From Spisula solida (taxonomy: Eukaryota; Mollusca; Bivalvia; Venerida; Mactridae), in assembly GCA_947247005.1 (NCBI GenBank), contig OX365952.1:43504722-43568721 (forward strand): 64,000 nucleotides of DNA, given 5' to 3'. The position numbers were made by a program, and so were the translations under genes. The notes below the pieces were generated by a model that saw nothing but the letters and a program-made list of their open reading frames with translations, was not told the DNA's origin and did no database searches. This document shows positions 59,101 to 64,000 of this stretch, piece after piece (positions within the stretch are counted from its first letter, which is position 1; each line of letters opens with the position of its first letter).

Positions 59101-62100
59101 ATGTGAATTGAATATACATGTATTATGTAATAATAAAAATAAAAAAAAGGAAAAAAGATTTGTTACCTTTGTCTGATCCAGGCTGTCTTCAACTATCTTT
59201 ACCAAAGGTCGCTCATCTACTTCATTCAAAACAAGAGATGTTTGTAAAACATGAATATGCTCGCATTGCAGCCAAATAGTCATTAATGGTAAAGGTCACA
59301 ACGACTTTGACCTACTGACCTCAAAATCAATATGGGTCACCTACTTTTGCTGGCCAACCTCCATGTAAAGTTTGAAGATCCATGGGCAAAGCGTACTTGA
59401 GTTATTGAATTGAAACCATTTAGGTCTACCGACCGACCAACAGACCGACCATTGACAAACCGACCAACAGACCGACATGTGCAAAGCAATATATACTCCC
59501 TCATCAAAGATGAGGGGGTACTTTTTGCCAGAAAATCAGGTACCAATATTCATCATTTCCAATATCATTGGATTCATCTCTTCCCTACACAGACGTCCCT
59601 TAAACTGAGTTACTTAGAGCGTTCACAAGATAACTTTATTGCATATTAGAGAGCATCCATAATTTGCTAACCAAAAGTAAAATTAATTTGTAAAACAAAA
59701 GGGCCCTAGGTCGCTCACCTGTTGTAATAGTCTATGTAGGCCCCTCTGGTGACCTCAGAACTCAATCAAGTTAATACAGCCGTCTAATCCATGTTCAGGG
59801 CTTTCATATTGTCTTAACAAGTCACCTTGTTATTTACATCAGATAACCCATATCGATAAAATTGTGACCGCTAGTGTATACCCTACACAATGTTATTCTA
59901 GGAGTTGACCGAGTTTTTGACCCCAGATGACCTTATATCAAACTTGACCTAAATTGTGTTGAGCTGATCATTATGATCAACTTTCATAAAGATTAGGGAA
60001 AAATTGTGAACTCTAGTAACTACACATTGACCTAGTGACCTAGTTGTTGACCTCATATGACCCAATATCAAACTTGACCTAGATTTTGTTGAGATAATCA
60101 TTTATACCCAAGTTTCATAAAGATTAGGTCAAAATTGTGACCTCTATGACTACACAAGGTTTTTCTATGATTTGACCTAGTGACCTAGTTTTTAACCCTG
60201 AATGACCCAAAATCGAACTTGACATAGATTTTGTTGAAATGATCATTGTGATCAGTATTCATAAAGATTAGGCTAAAATTGTGACTTCTGGTGACAACAC
60301 AAGTACGAGGGATGATCCATATATAACGAGAAAATGCTTATAATTTAGTTATTACTTAGTATTTTCTCAAAATATTTTATGCAGGGGTTAATACATATAT
60401 AAGGAGAAAAAGTACTACATAGTTTTCCAATATATCGAAAAATAAATTATTTGGAACATTTTTGCCGACCTATAAAACCGGTAGGCGGGGCAACGTCATT
60501 TTTGCACCTTTTTACTTTATTTAGAATTTAACTTTGATCAATTCGATGTTCACATTCCTTAGGCCTTACTAAATTATTTTTTAACTTTTTTTCAGATTAT
60601 CATCCTTCTATATGTATACCTCTTCGCCGATGCCATACAAAGTTGAAAAAGTCTCACGACAGTCATCCTTAGTAATTTCATTCGAAACAGCCAACATTTT
60701 CGTGCGTAGTTCTGACGTTGACGTAACGTTACGTCCACTTTGCGATATATCTCTAGCATTTTTCCAGTCAATTTTTAATATGTTATAATGTTCACAAATC
60801 GAAGCTTTAGACATGACATGATCACGAAATGTTTACTGAATATCGTGCACAATTTTATTATTACTTGTTTTCTTCAAAACTAAATATTTTATTGAAACTC
60901 TTTTGTCGTCGGTATTTTTTGCTATCCCGGAACGATACCACGTGCGTGACGTAACGAATGACAACATAACCCGTGTATGACGTCATCATCAGTCAGGCGA
61001 GTCTTAAGTGACCCCAAGTTTCAATTGCCATCACATTGTTGTTGCTTACATGAAAACTGTAAGGGTTTCAATTTGCGTGTAAATGGTGAAAACTTCGAAA
61101 AATGCCCCGACTTGGCGTATCGAGGGTTACCTTAGCAACCATAGATTTTTGCATGATGTCTCTGTAATCATGAACATTCAGGGAAACATTGCTAATGTAT
61201 GTTATTACTACCAGCTTAAGTTTGAGTAAAATCTAACGGATCATAACAAAATTATAAGCATTTTCTCGTTATATATGGATCATCCCTCGAAGATGGACAG
61301 ATGGACAACAGACGAAGAGTAATCACAAAAGCTCACTTTGTGACAGGTGAGACAACAAAAGGAAAACTTTTAGTGAAACTCACCATTGCGACTCATATTC
61401 TCCAGAATGAAGGTATCAACAAGGGTGACAGCAAGCTCTGTGTTGTCACTTCCATCAACAATTACAGTTACTTGATACGGGTAGATGTTGGGCGACTCCA
61501 CTAGCCATTTTGTGCATTCCATCACAATACATTTCATGAATGGGCTAAATTCCCAACCACCAACAGGTTGTGCATATATTGCCAGCTTCTCTATTTGTCT
61601 GGAAGACATTTTGTCCAGACCTTTGGAAATGTCAGATGAGAAGGTTTCAGGTAGACTCATGTGGCCCTCTATCCAATCAGGGACTTTGATTGACAAAATG
61701 TTATCTGTCTTTTTCAGCCTTTTACCTGTGAAATAGTCACAACACATCAAATGTAAACACAAAGGCAATACATACCTCATTTAACTAACATACAATATTT
61801 TTTCTCAAGTTTTACTAGTAAAAACCCAGAGTTACTAAGAAACGATGCTAAAATTGTAATTTGGCTAGACTGACCAATTAAGTCTTGGCATGGTCCAAAT
61901 TTTGAGCTTGTAAAGATGGGAAAAGAAGAAGTTATAAAATATATTGTAAATGTTGCACGGTGGAACTTACTTGATTCAGGGTCAGATTGTATAAACTTCA
62001 TGTGCAGTCCATCATGATGATCTACCTTCTCATCCAACTCTTCAATAATCAGCTGTCTTTTACTTAAGGAAAAACAAGTTTCCCAGGATACAAGTCCTCT

Positions 62101-63581
62101 ACAGCTCTTTTTCTCAATTGTGAGATTTAAGTTACTCGCACAAGTAATCAAGGTTTTGTAGATTTTTTCAATATTAACCTCACACTCAGTTGCTATTACA
62201 TCAACATACTCAGAGTACAGCATATATTTCTGTTCATTCTGATCAGTTATGTCAATAAAGTGATGCTCAATGTTCTTCATGAAGATCTCAAAATCATGTT
62301 TCGCTTCCAGTATAGCACCTTCATCTCCTTGTATTTCCACCACATTGTCATCTGTTAACTTCACTTTACAATTATGACACTCAGCTATCTTCTCCAAGTG
62401 TGCCGTCTTTTTAAGAAACTTCACCATTCGGTCATTTCCAATGGTATACTTATAAAAAACAGCTGGAGGAATAAAGACTGGTTGTATATCAGACACACCT
62501 GGTACAAGTGAAACTCTTCCTTCTTCTATGTCAACAACCAATGCTTTTACCTCTTCAACATCTTCCTCCAAGCCAACCACATGCATTTGTGACACCTGAT
62601 CCACTATAACAAGCACATCATGGCCACATTTCTTCTGTATTAGATGTACTATATTATCAGACTTCATCTGTTTAGTCCATGTTGTGATTTGTCTGGCAAC
62701 ATAGTCTGCAGCTTGATGTAACACGTTCTTATTAAACCCAACAACACAAACCTGTTCATTGTCTACAAAAAGCCAACAATTGTCAATTTTTCTGCTTAAT
62801 TTGCTTCTCACTTTGTCTTGAATATGAGGCTTAAGCAATAGCTGGGTAGAATAAGGTTGAAGTTCTACCGGTCGTCTGCATACTGTGTTATCAATCTCGA
62901 CTACAGATGAGGCAGCTCTCTCAACTTCTTCTCTAGAACCTTGTAATGCACACACAGCATGTCCTGACTGCTCTTGCATTTCAACTTTAACTTGTGGAAA
63001 ATCCTTGCCAATAATTTCCAGTATGACTGCATCAAACTTCAACAAGCCAGGCTGTACTTTGACCACCTTCTGATAATGTTGGCTATTAGAGATACGAGTC
63101 TTCTTAATCAACTCTAAAACTGATCTCAAAATGTCAAGTTTCTGTCCAGACAGACATGCCATATAGAATACACCATCAATGATTTCAGCAAAAACATCTT
63201 GATACACCTGTTCATTGACTTGGTGAATTACACTCCGCTCTGGAAGTTCTTCATAGAATCTTTCTACAGATACCTCCCTGCAGTGTGTATCAACGATCTC
63301 ACCTATCAATGTTTTCACCATGTTTTCAGCACCCAGTGCGTTGATTGCAGGTTTTTGAAGCACTAACGTAGCATCTTGATAAAGGCAGTATTTATCAGAG
63401 GACAGATTCCCCCTCTTCAGTTGGGAGCAGAGAAGGAACTTCCACTTCATGTAGATTTTAATGCTGCATAGATACTCAACTGTTGCATTTTGGCATTTAT
63501 TTATATGTTGAACATAATACAGACAGTTGATCTGTAGAGCACAAACTTTATCTGCTGCTGTGGCTGTTGCTGTAGTTGCAC
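37992..63581 (-). CDS. Macro-domain/KH/RING-Deltex fusion protein (DTX3L- and PARP9/14-like), 3' 14 exons, 5' end outside window
   Basis: Fourteen minus-strand exons join in phase: 63581-61971, 61725-61384, 59216-59167, 58102-57860, 55851-55630, 54774-54747, 53241-52327, 51835-51614, 51265-50405, 49315-48702, 45452-45333, 39676-39515, 39211-38997, 38160-37992 (5774 nt, 1924 residues plus one split codon upstream). Numbering from the first codon seen: KH-like segments 1-540, half macro domain about 575-650, macro 1 about 655-832, KH-like/acidic region 833-1080, macro 2 about 1080-1265, duplicated linker, divergent macro 3 about 1374-1553, decapeptide repeats 1554-1703, RING 1714-1751, DTC 1752-1924. 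Macro domains read or remove ADP-ribose; RING-DTC domains ligate ubiquitin and, in Deltex proteins, bind NAD+/ADP-ribose. The likely role is a cytoplasmic or nuclear E3 ligase in stress or antiviral ADP-ribosyl signalling, inferred from DTX3L/PARP9. No ART catalytic domain is present. The start exon and promoter lie beyond 64000. Confidence 0.88.
38330..38899 (+). repeat. About 130-bp degenerate tandem repeat, 3-4 copies, in the last intron
   Basis: Each unit holds CACCTATGAAGTTTCAAATT, GAGTTATGGCCCGGACA and TTATGGTTCTTATGCACTGC. It ends with GGACGGAGGGACAAAGCGGC and a hairpin GCTCCCCTGAATTTTCAGGG. It lies between exons M and N of the Deltex gene. Confidence 0.7.
38997..39211 (-). CDS. Exon M: Deltex C-terminal (DTC) domain core
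   Basis: A 215-nt exon (residues 1798-1869). It has the DTC hallmarks in order: NHPQPGKPYKG, RTGYLPDTDEGRQI, KIAFERSLVFTIGTSRTTGE and VITWNDIHHKT. These match the most conserved blocks of DTX1-4 and DTX3L. In Deltex proteins this domain binds NAD+ and ADP-ribose and lets the RING attach ubiquitin to ADP-ribose; the first His of HHKT is, from memory, a ligand-contacting residue. The acceptor TTGCTTCAG precedes 39211; the donor ACA|GTGAGT follows 38997, phase 2. Confidence 0.95.
39325..39481. mobile_element. MITE with TACAGTAAAACC and GGTTGCACTGTA ends
   Basis: TACAGTAAAACCTTTTCAGA at the left and CTACAGAGGTTGCACTGTA at the right, 157 bp. It ends about 30 bases from the 3' splice donor side of exon L. 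CAGT/ACTG ends suggest the pogo type. Confidence 0.6.
39515..39676 (-). CDS. Exon L: second half of the RING and start of the Deltex C-terminal domain
   Basis: A 162-nt phase-0 exon (residues 1744-1797). VKKVCPTCG supplies C1748 and C1751, completing the RING. It runs straight into GTVTGDQPDG, the signature 'G.i.GnQPeG' that joins RING and DTC in all Deltex proteins, then SGYNKDYCLALTYTF in place of the usual 'LPGY...GTIvI.Y.f'. The acceptor TATTCAG precedes 39676 and the donor GGG|GTAAGT follows 39515. There is no linker between RING and DTC, as expected for this family. Confidence 0.93.
41530..41830 (+). mobile_element. tRNA-derived SINE, family 3
   Basis: Head GACCTAGAGGTAGGGAGGCG (A box) and GGTCCCGGGTTCAATCCC (B box), then 'ccactgctcaaatttctctgagcaagaa' and 'accaaggtgtgaattggtgcctg'. 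Related copies are at 57636-57782 (-) and fragments at 24445-24515 and 56740-56875. Confidence 0.75.
42730..43420. repeat. Degenerate tandem repeat with CTCCCGA...TCGGGAG units
   Basis: Segments such as ACCTCCCGAAGTCCCTAATT then CCATCGGGAGT, and GCCTCCCGAATCTCTATTGGGAGT, recur about every 130-150 bases with related flanks (AGACGTATAAC, AGACATACGC). Each can form a small hairpin. It lies in the middle of the 5.1-kb element. Confidence 0.45.
45242..45313 (-). pseudogene. Tandem duplicate of the 3' half of RING exon K
   Basis: 72 bases directly downstream of exon K repeat its end and its donor region: CTGAAATGTGGACATTTCTT then CTGTATGATTGTATAG, against CTGTACCGATTGTATAG in the exon. One base is missing, giving TAG in frame. 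A donor-like AAAG|GTATGG remains, but no acceptor precedes it. The copy encodes KCGHFFC and then breaks. Confidence 0.8.
45333..45452 (-). CDS. Exon K: first half of the RING finger
   Basis: A 120-nt phase-0 exon (residues 1704-1743). It encodes CVICMDQMDNPKMLKCGHFF then CTDCI, giving zinc ligands C1714, C1717, C1729, H1731, C1734 and C1737 of a C3HC4 RING. The acceptor TGTTAG precedes 45452; the donor AAG|GTAAGG follows 45333. The remaining two ligands come from exon L, 5.7 kb downstream. A frameshifted copy of the 3' half of this exon lies immediately downstream (45242-45313). Confidence 0.93.
46280..48005 (+). repeat. 157-bp tandem array, about 11 copies, with hairpin ends
   Basis: The unit contains GATTCAAACCTTTGACCTTG, AATTGTGACCTTGACC, GTTCTGCATGTCGTCTTTAT, TAGTTACACATTTGGTA and AAAAAGTTATGGAACGGACA. 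Unit starts step by about 157 bases from 46290 to 47855. The left border has ATAATCCCCCGCCGC and the right border CCCTCCCACTTCGTGGTGGG, typical of bivalve interspersed repeats with GA/GC-rich ends. It lies in the intron between exons J and K. Confidence 0.85.
48702..49315 (-). CDS. Exon J: end of macro domain 3 and decapeptide repeat linker
   Basis: A 614-nt exon (residues 1499-1703). NADISPSDSAEALWVEWILC and the strand LKVHVVLRDQTVL finish macro 3. From residue 1554 to the donor the protein is a low-complexity linker made largely of ten-residue repeats of the type TGGAVGRKET, rich in Gly, Lys, Glu and Arg and nearly free of hydrophobic residues; the underlying DNA unit is 30 bp. The acceptor TTTGTAG precedes 49315 and the donor GAG|GTAAAA follows 48702, phase 0. 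It probably acts as a flexible, length-variable spacer between the macro domains and the RING. Confidence 0.85.
48720..49115 (-). repeat. 30-bp coding tandem repeat within exon J
   Basis: The unit on the minus strand encodes TGGAVGRKET. From 48720 to about 48960 copies are nearly identical at DNA level; towards 49115 they are increasingly diverged (GADKHKDTTGR and similar). The reading frame is preserved across all copies because the unit is a multiple of three. Confidence 0.9.
49525..49830 (+). repeat. Interspersed repeat 'AACAAGACTGCGTTCAATAA', copy 1
   Basis: It runs from AACAAGACTGCGTTCAATAA through GGTCAAGGTGAAGGTCAAAA to a GGAC/GAAC tetranucleotide tract (49738-49782) and TATGCCTCCCGATCTATCG. 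It is almost identical to 63715-64000. It lies between exons J and I of the Deltex gene. Confidence 0.85.
50405..51265 (-). CDS. Exon I: end of macro domain 2, duplicated linker, first part of macro domain 3
   Basis: An 861-nt exon (residues 1212-1499). It starts LFAVPLEICAEQYAQAI (end of macro 2, closing strand LQEVHFVN). A Ser/Lys-rich linker follows, with two 31-residue direct repeats (DNA copies 50911-51003 and 50818-50910) centred on NTGRSKPPSVGDDE. Macro 3 then begins: WYMYVYQGNIFNVKNVKALV followed by CGDNKLGSGKG where NAAN would be expected, so the ADP-ribose loop is not conserved. It ends SIVLPLLGTG, a recognisable phosphate loop. The acceptor TTGTTCTAG precedes 51265; the donor G|GTATGT follows 50405. 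Confidence 0.88.
50818..51003 (-). repeat. 93-bp coding direct repeat within exon I
   Basis: Two copies, 50911-51003 and 50818-50910, encode 31 residues each around NTGRSKPPSVGDDEVSELKR. They differ at about eight bases, so the duplication is recent and in frame. Confidence 0.9.
51345..51600. other. Intron between exons H and I
   Basis: No repeat or regulatory feature was recognised. Confidence 0.3.
51614..51835 (-). CDS. Exon H: macro domain 2, core
   Basis: A 222-nt exon (residues 1138-1212), phase 1 in and out. It reads VVKTTAGNLPYQCVFHAVGP, the standard 'v.TsaGnLPckyviHaVGP' strand of PARP9/PARP14 macro domains, then ELTSIALPAISAG, the phosphate-binding loop. The acceptor TTACTAG precedes 51835; the donor G|GTATGT follows 51614. 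The ISAG loop continues as LFAVPLE in exon I. The combination resembles PARP14 macro 1 and PARP9 macro 1, for which ADP-ribosyl hydrolase activity has been reported. Activity here is inference. Confidence 0.9.
52327..53241 (-). CDS. Exon G: KH-like/acidic linker and start of macro domain 2
   Basis: A 915-nt exon (residues 833-1138). The first two thirds form a helical and strand-rich KH-like region ending in KSNVLRAAEGCIIEKLEKSL, followed by a charged low-complexity linker rich in Glu, Gly, Arg and Lys (about 1010-1065). Then LLVRVYEGNLLTAPVDAIVN and AANEALEHFGGIAHAIKKHA open a canonical macro domain with an intact DAIVNAAN ADP-ribose loop and GG turn. The acceptor ATTTGCAG precedes 53241 and the donor G|GTATAT follows 52327. 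Confidence 0.9.
53370..53605. mobile_element. MITE, 'atcaaagcac' family, copy 2
   Basis: TGTTTTATCAAAGCACTTAC at the left is mirrored by GTAAGTGCTTTGATAAAACA at the right, a 20-bp perfect inverted repeat continuing with CTCAAATTTAAATTCTTTAT against its partner. It is related to 4318-4555. It lies between exons F and G. Confidence 0.8.
53757..54620. mobile_element. Tigger/pogo-like element with CAGTAGAACTTCGATGCCTCGA ends
   Basis: The left end CAGTAGAACTTCGATGCCTC (24 bases with GAAC) is matched by the reverse complement GAGGCATCGAAGTTCTACTG at the right. Subterminal repeats (CTTGCCTCGAACA, GATGCCTCGAAC, GATGACTCGAAC, GATGAGTCGAAC) occur near both ends. About 864 bp; TA follows on the right but not clearly on the left. 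No transposase frame. It lies between the micro-exon F and exon G. Confidence 0.75.
54747..54774 (-). CDS. Exon F: 28-nt micro-exon closing macro domain 1
   Basis: This exon encodes IFRDFQHRF plus the first base of a Glu codon (residues 824-833). The acceptor TTTATTTCAG precedes 54774 and a strong donor G|GTAAGT follows 54747. Phase 0 in and phase 1 out exactly bridge exon E and exon G; skipping it would shift the frame. The sequence resembles the terminal helix of macro domains ('.F...F...F'). It lies between ordinary intron DNA and a Tigger-like element. Confidence 0.75.
54990..55300 (-). mobile_element. GCTCACCTG-family fragment, internal units only
   Basis: GACCTCTAGAGTGTTAACAA and TTGACCCCAGATAACCCAGT match the internal units of the reverse copy at 28768-29665; both termini are missing. 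Confidence 0.5.
55630..55851 (-). CDS. Exon E: macro domain 1, second half
   Basis: A 222-nt phase-0 exon (residues 750-823). It carries KTIAFPAIGTGKLGYPMDVV, a near-perfect macro-domain phosphate loop (AxPAIGTGxxGyP), then a helix and the closing strand EEVLFVIYHKDTELLK. The acceptor TTTTTTCAG precedes 55851; the donor AAA|GTAAGT follows 55630. Together with exons C, D and F it completes macro 1. The intact GTG loop contrasts with the altered NAAN loop of exon D. Confidence 0.88.
55870..56730. other. Intron sequence with a (TA)n tract
   Basis: A dinucleotide run TATATATATATATATATATA lies at about 56110-56135. Otherwise nothing. Confidence 0.5.
56735..56880 (-). mobile_element. SINE family 3 tail fragment
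   Basis: GGTACCAATTCACACCTTGG at 56855 and GTGTGCAGCCAACATCGGGG at 56790 are the reverse complement of the tail of the copy at 41530-41830. The head is missing. Confidence 0.5.
56881..57630. other. Intron sequence
   Basis: Unassigned. A short CAG run (CAGCAGCAGCAGCA, 57568) is present. Confidence 0.3.
57636..57782 (-). mobile_element. tRNA-derived SINE, family 3
   Basis: On the minus strand GGCCTAGAGATAGGACGCAT (A box) and GAGGTCCTGGGTTTGATCTC (B box) are followed by CACTGCTTAATTTTTTCTGA and GCAAGATTAACCCACAATGC, as in 41530-41640. Confidence 0.65.
57860..58102 (-). CDS. Exon D: macro domain 1, ADP-ribose loop half
   Basis: A 243-nt phase-0 exon (residues 669-749). It begins ADILVNTAAPNLDLKHGRVS, the counterpart of the macro consensus 'aDvlVNaaN..L.hggGva'. 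The canonical NAAN is replaced by NTAAPN, so ligand contacts may differ. It continues with SAALSKAAG and a strand CRSVYHVTIPLF, equivalent to the usual '...viHaVgP' strand. The acceptor ATATTACAG precedes 58102 and the donor ATG|GTTTGT (a weaker +3 to +5) follows 57860. Confidence 0.85.
58230..58960 (+). repeat. About 160-bp tandem repeat, three units, ending in C tracts
   Basis: CTTTGAACTCCAAGTGTGAC and CTTGACCTTTGAGAT recur at about 58423, 58587 and 58744. The right end has GACAGACTGACGGACCGATT and two C runs in TAGCCCCCCCCCCACTACCA (58903-58932). It lies between exons C and D. Confidence 0.75.
59167..59216 (-). CDS. Exon C: 50-nt exon opening macro domain 1
   Basis: This exon encodes ERPLVKIVEDSLDQTK after a split Asp codon (residues 652-668). 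The acceptor is GAAGTAG just before 59216; the donor AAG|GTAACA follows 59167. The phases fit exon B (G + AT) and exon D (phase 0), which is the main support for such a short exon. It supplies the first strand of macro 1, leading into ADILVNTAAP of the next exon. A dispersed repeat (59232-59520) ends only 16 nt upstream of the acceptor, so part of the pyrimidine tract lies in repeat DNA. Confidence 0.75.
59232..59520 (+). repeat. 'AAGAGATGTTTGTAAAACA' interspersed repeat, copy 2
   Basis: CAAGAGATGTTTGTAAAACA at the left, GGTCTACCGACCGACCAACA in the middle and CATCAAAGATGAGGGGGTAC at the right, collinear with 30385-30665. Its left end touches the acceptor region of exon C. Confidence 0.75.
59697..61351 (-). 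mobile_element. GCTCACCTG-family repeat, reverse copy, split by a nested element
   Basis: The left end AACAAAAGGGCCCTAGGTCG then CTCACCTG and the right end AAGCTCACTTTGTGACAGGT (to 61351) are the two termini of one copy in reverse orientation. Internal units (GACCTAGTGACCTAGTTTTT, CATAAAGATTAGG) fill 59820-60303, and the 984-bp element 60306-61289 interrupts it. Confidence 0.7.
60306..61289. mobile_element. 984-bp TIR element nested in another repeat
   Basis: The left end CGAGGGATGATCCATATATA, continuing ACGAGAAAATGCTTATAAT, is matched over about 39 bases by the reverse complement at the right (ATTATAAGCATTTTCTCGTT ... CATCCCTCG). A 68-codon frame on the minus strand (60814-60608), MSKASICEHYNILKIDWKNA..., might be a transposase remnant, but I recognise no family. 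A solitary end occurs at 31599. Confidence 0.8.
61384..61725 (-). CDS. Exon B: apparent C-terminal half of a macro domain
   Basis: A 342-nt exon (residues 538-652), acceptor TTTCACAG before 61725 and donor G|GTGAGT after 61384. The stretch LAIYAQPVGGWEFSP followed by a helix and then VTVIVDGSDNTE matches the layout of the end of a macro domain: the strand 'IALPAIGTG.GFP', a long helix, then a final strand ending in 'VVFD'. The first half of that fold, with the Asn-Ala-Asn ADP-ribose loop, is not visible upstream, so this is either a degenerate macro module or a lone half. It lies directly before macro 1. Confidence 0.75.
61971..63581 (-). CDS. Exon A: KH-like N-terminal region of the macro/Deltex gene
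   Basis: A 1611-nt exon, open throughout (residues 1-538). The acceptor TTCTATAG ends at 63582 and the donor A|GTAAGT follows 61971; phase 1 in and phase 1 out. It contains several segments of alternating hydrophobic residues and short helices such as VVKVQPGLLKF and VELQPYSTQLLLKP, resembling the divergent KH/RRM-like modules at the N-termini of PARP14 and DTX3L, where they serve RNA binding or self-association. Family assignment rests on this pattern and on the downstream domains; no single diagnostic motif is visible. Because the exon enters in phase 1, at least one earlier coding exon must exist outside the window or in the intron towards 64000. Confidence 0.82.
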
Positions 63582-63714
63582 CTATAGAATGAAAAGAAAC
63601 AAGAAATATCACTGAATGTGATGAATACTACCAGATATAATGCTTGACACTGATAGATAAACATTGGAGGTTCAATTGATGCTGATGAAAATAAAACAAT
63701 ATGCAAAAATAATG

Positions 63715-64000
63715 AAACAAGACTGCGTTCAATAAACGCTTATGCCCCCTGTGGAAGCCTTGTCCATAAATAAGTCTAAGTCCAAAATTAGGTCAAGGTG
63801 AAGGTCAAAATGGGGTTAGGTGATACTGGCGTGTGGAGAGTGTTCATACACAACATCCATGCAAGTATGAAAGCTTTGTAGCAAGCTATATTAATGCTAG
63901 AAGAAACGGTCAATTTGGGTTAACCAGGACGGACGAACGGACGAACAGACGAACGGACGAACGGACGGACAGGTGAATCACTATATGCCTCCCCATCTAT
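63715..64000 (+). repeat. Interspersed repeat 'AACAAGACTGCGTTCAATAA', copy 2, cut by the window end
   Basis: Same order and orientation as 49525-49830, with only about ten differences in 286 bases, mostly in the GGAC/GAAC tract. It lies in the intron upstream of exon A. Confidence 0.85.

Noticed and set aside
60608..60814. Host gene of 68 residues
   Set aside because: It sits inside a TIR element; reported only as a possible transposon remnant.
37992..63581. PARP (ADP-ribosyltransferase) catalytic domain in the Deltex gene
   Set aside because: No H-Y-E type catalytic blocks occur in any joined exon and the chain ends with the DTC; calling the gene PARP14 itself would be wrong.

Overview
The window looks like nuclear DNA of a bivalve mollusc. 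This is an inference from AT-rich sequence, long introns with GT..AG borders, a dense load of short inverted-repeat transposons, tRNA-derived SINEs and tandem arrays, and the 'GCTCACCTG...CAGGTGAGC' repeat family that is common in bivalve genomes. The species cannot be fixed from the sequence. Nothing prokaryotic (operons, Shine-Dalgarno sites, CRISPR) is present. Most of the 64 kb is repeat-derived or unassigned.

The main gene fills the right-hand 26 kb on the minus strand (63581 down to 37992; its 5' end lies beyond the window). I assembled 14 exons by hand. Every junction has GT..AG borders and every codon phase agrees, giving 1924 residues to a natural stop. In order the protein has KH-like segments, what looks like the C-terminal half of a macro domain, macro domain 1, a second KH-like and acidic region, a well-conserved macro domain 2, a duplicated 31-residue linker, a divergent macro domain 3, a run of decapeptide repeats, a C3HC4 RING and a Deltex C-terminal (DTC) domain. 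There is no ADP-ribosyltransferase domain. Vertebrates divide these functions between PARP9 or PARP14 (macro domains) and the ubiquitin ligase DTX3L (RING-DTC). Here ADP-ribose reading and ubiquitin ligation appear to be joined in one chain, which is the most interesting system in the window.

Left part (1-11 kb): a 32-bp satellite (450-2298) split by a pogo-like MITE, a 35-bp array built on a 14-bp palindrome (7130-7440), a 46-bp array (8418-8927), SINEs and unassigned AT-rich DNA.

Middle part (11-38 kb): a small plus-strand gene of four coding exons (13639-18374) encodes an unrecognised 127-residue protein, with a plausible non-coding first exon near 11.2 kb and an AATAAA 83 bases after the stop. 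A minus-strand relic (27037-23813) begins with an intact start exon and an ETS-type promoter site but then decays; its third exon carries remnants of the P2X7-like cysteine domain. Around these lie a 26-bp array (19058-19960), a Mutator-like element, several TIR elements and many copies of dispersed repeats.

The introns of the Deltex gene are full of mobile DNA. A ~5.1-kb element with ~350-base inverted arms separates the two exons that encode the two halves of the RING. A Tigger-like element lies next to a 28-nt micro-exon, and a 984-bp TIR element has inserted into another repeat. Two nearly identical repeat copies lie 14 kb apart in the same orientation on either side of the macro-domain exons.
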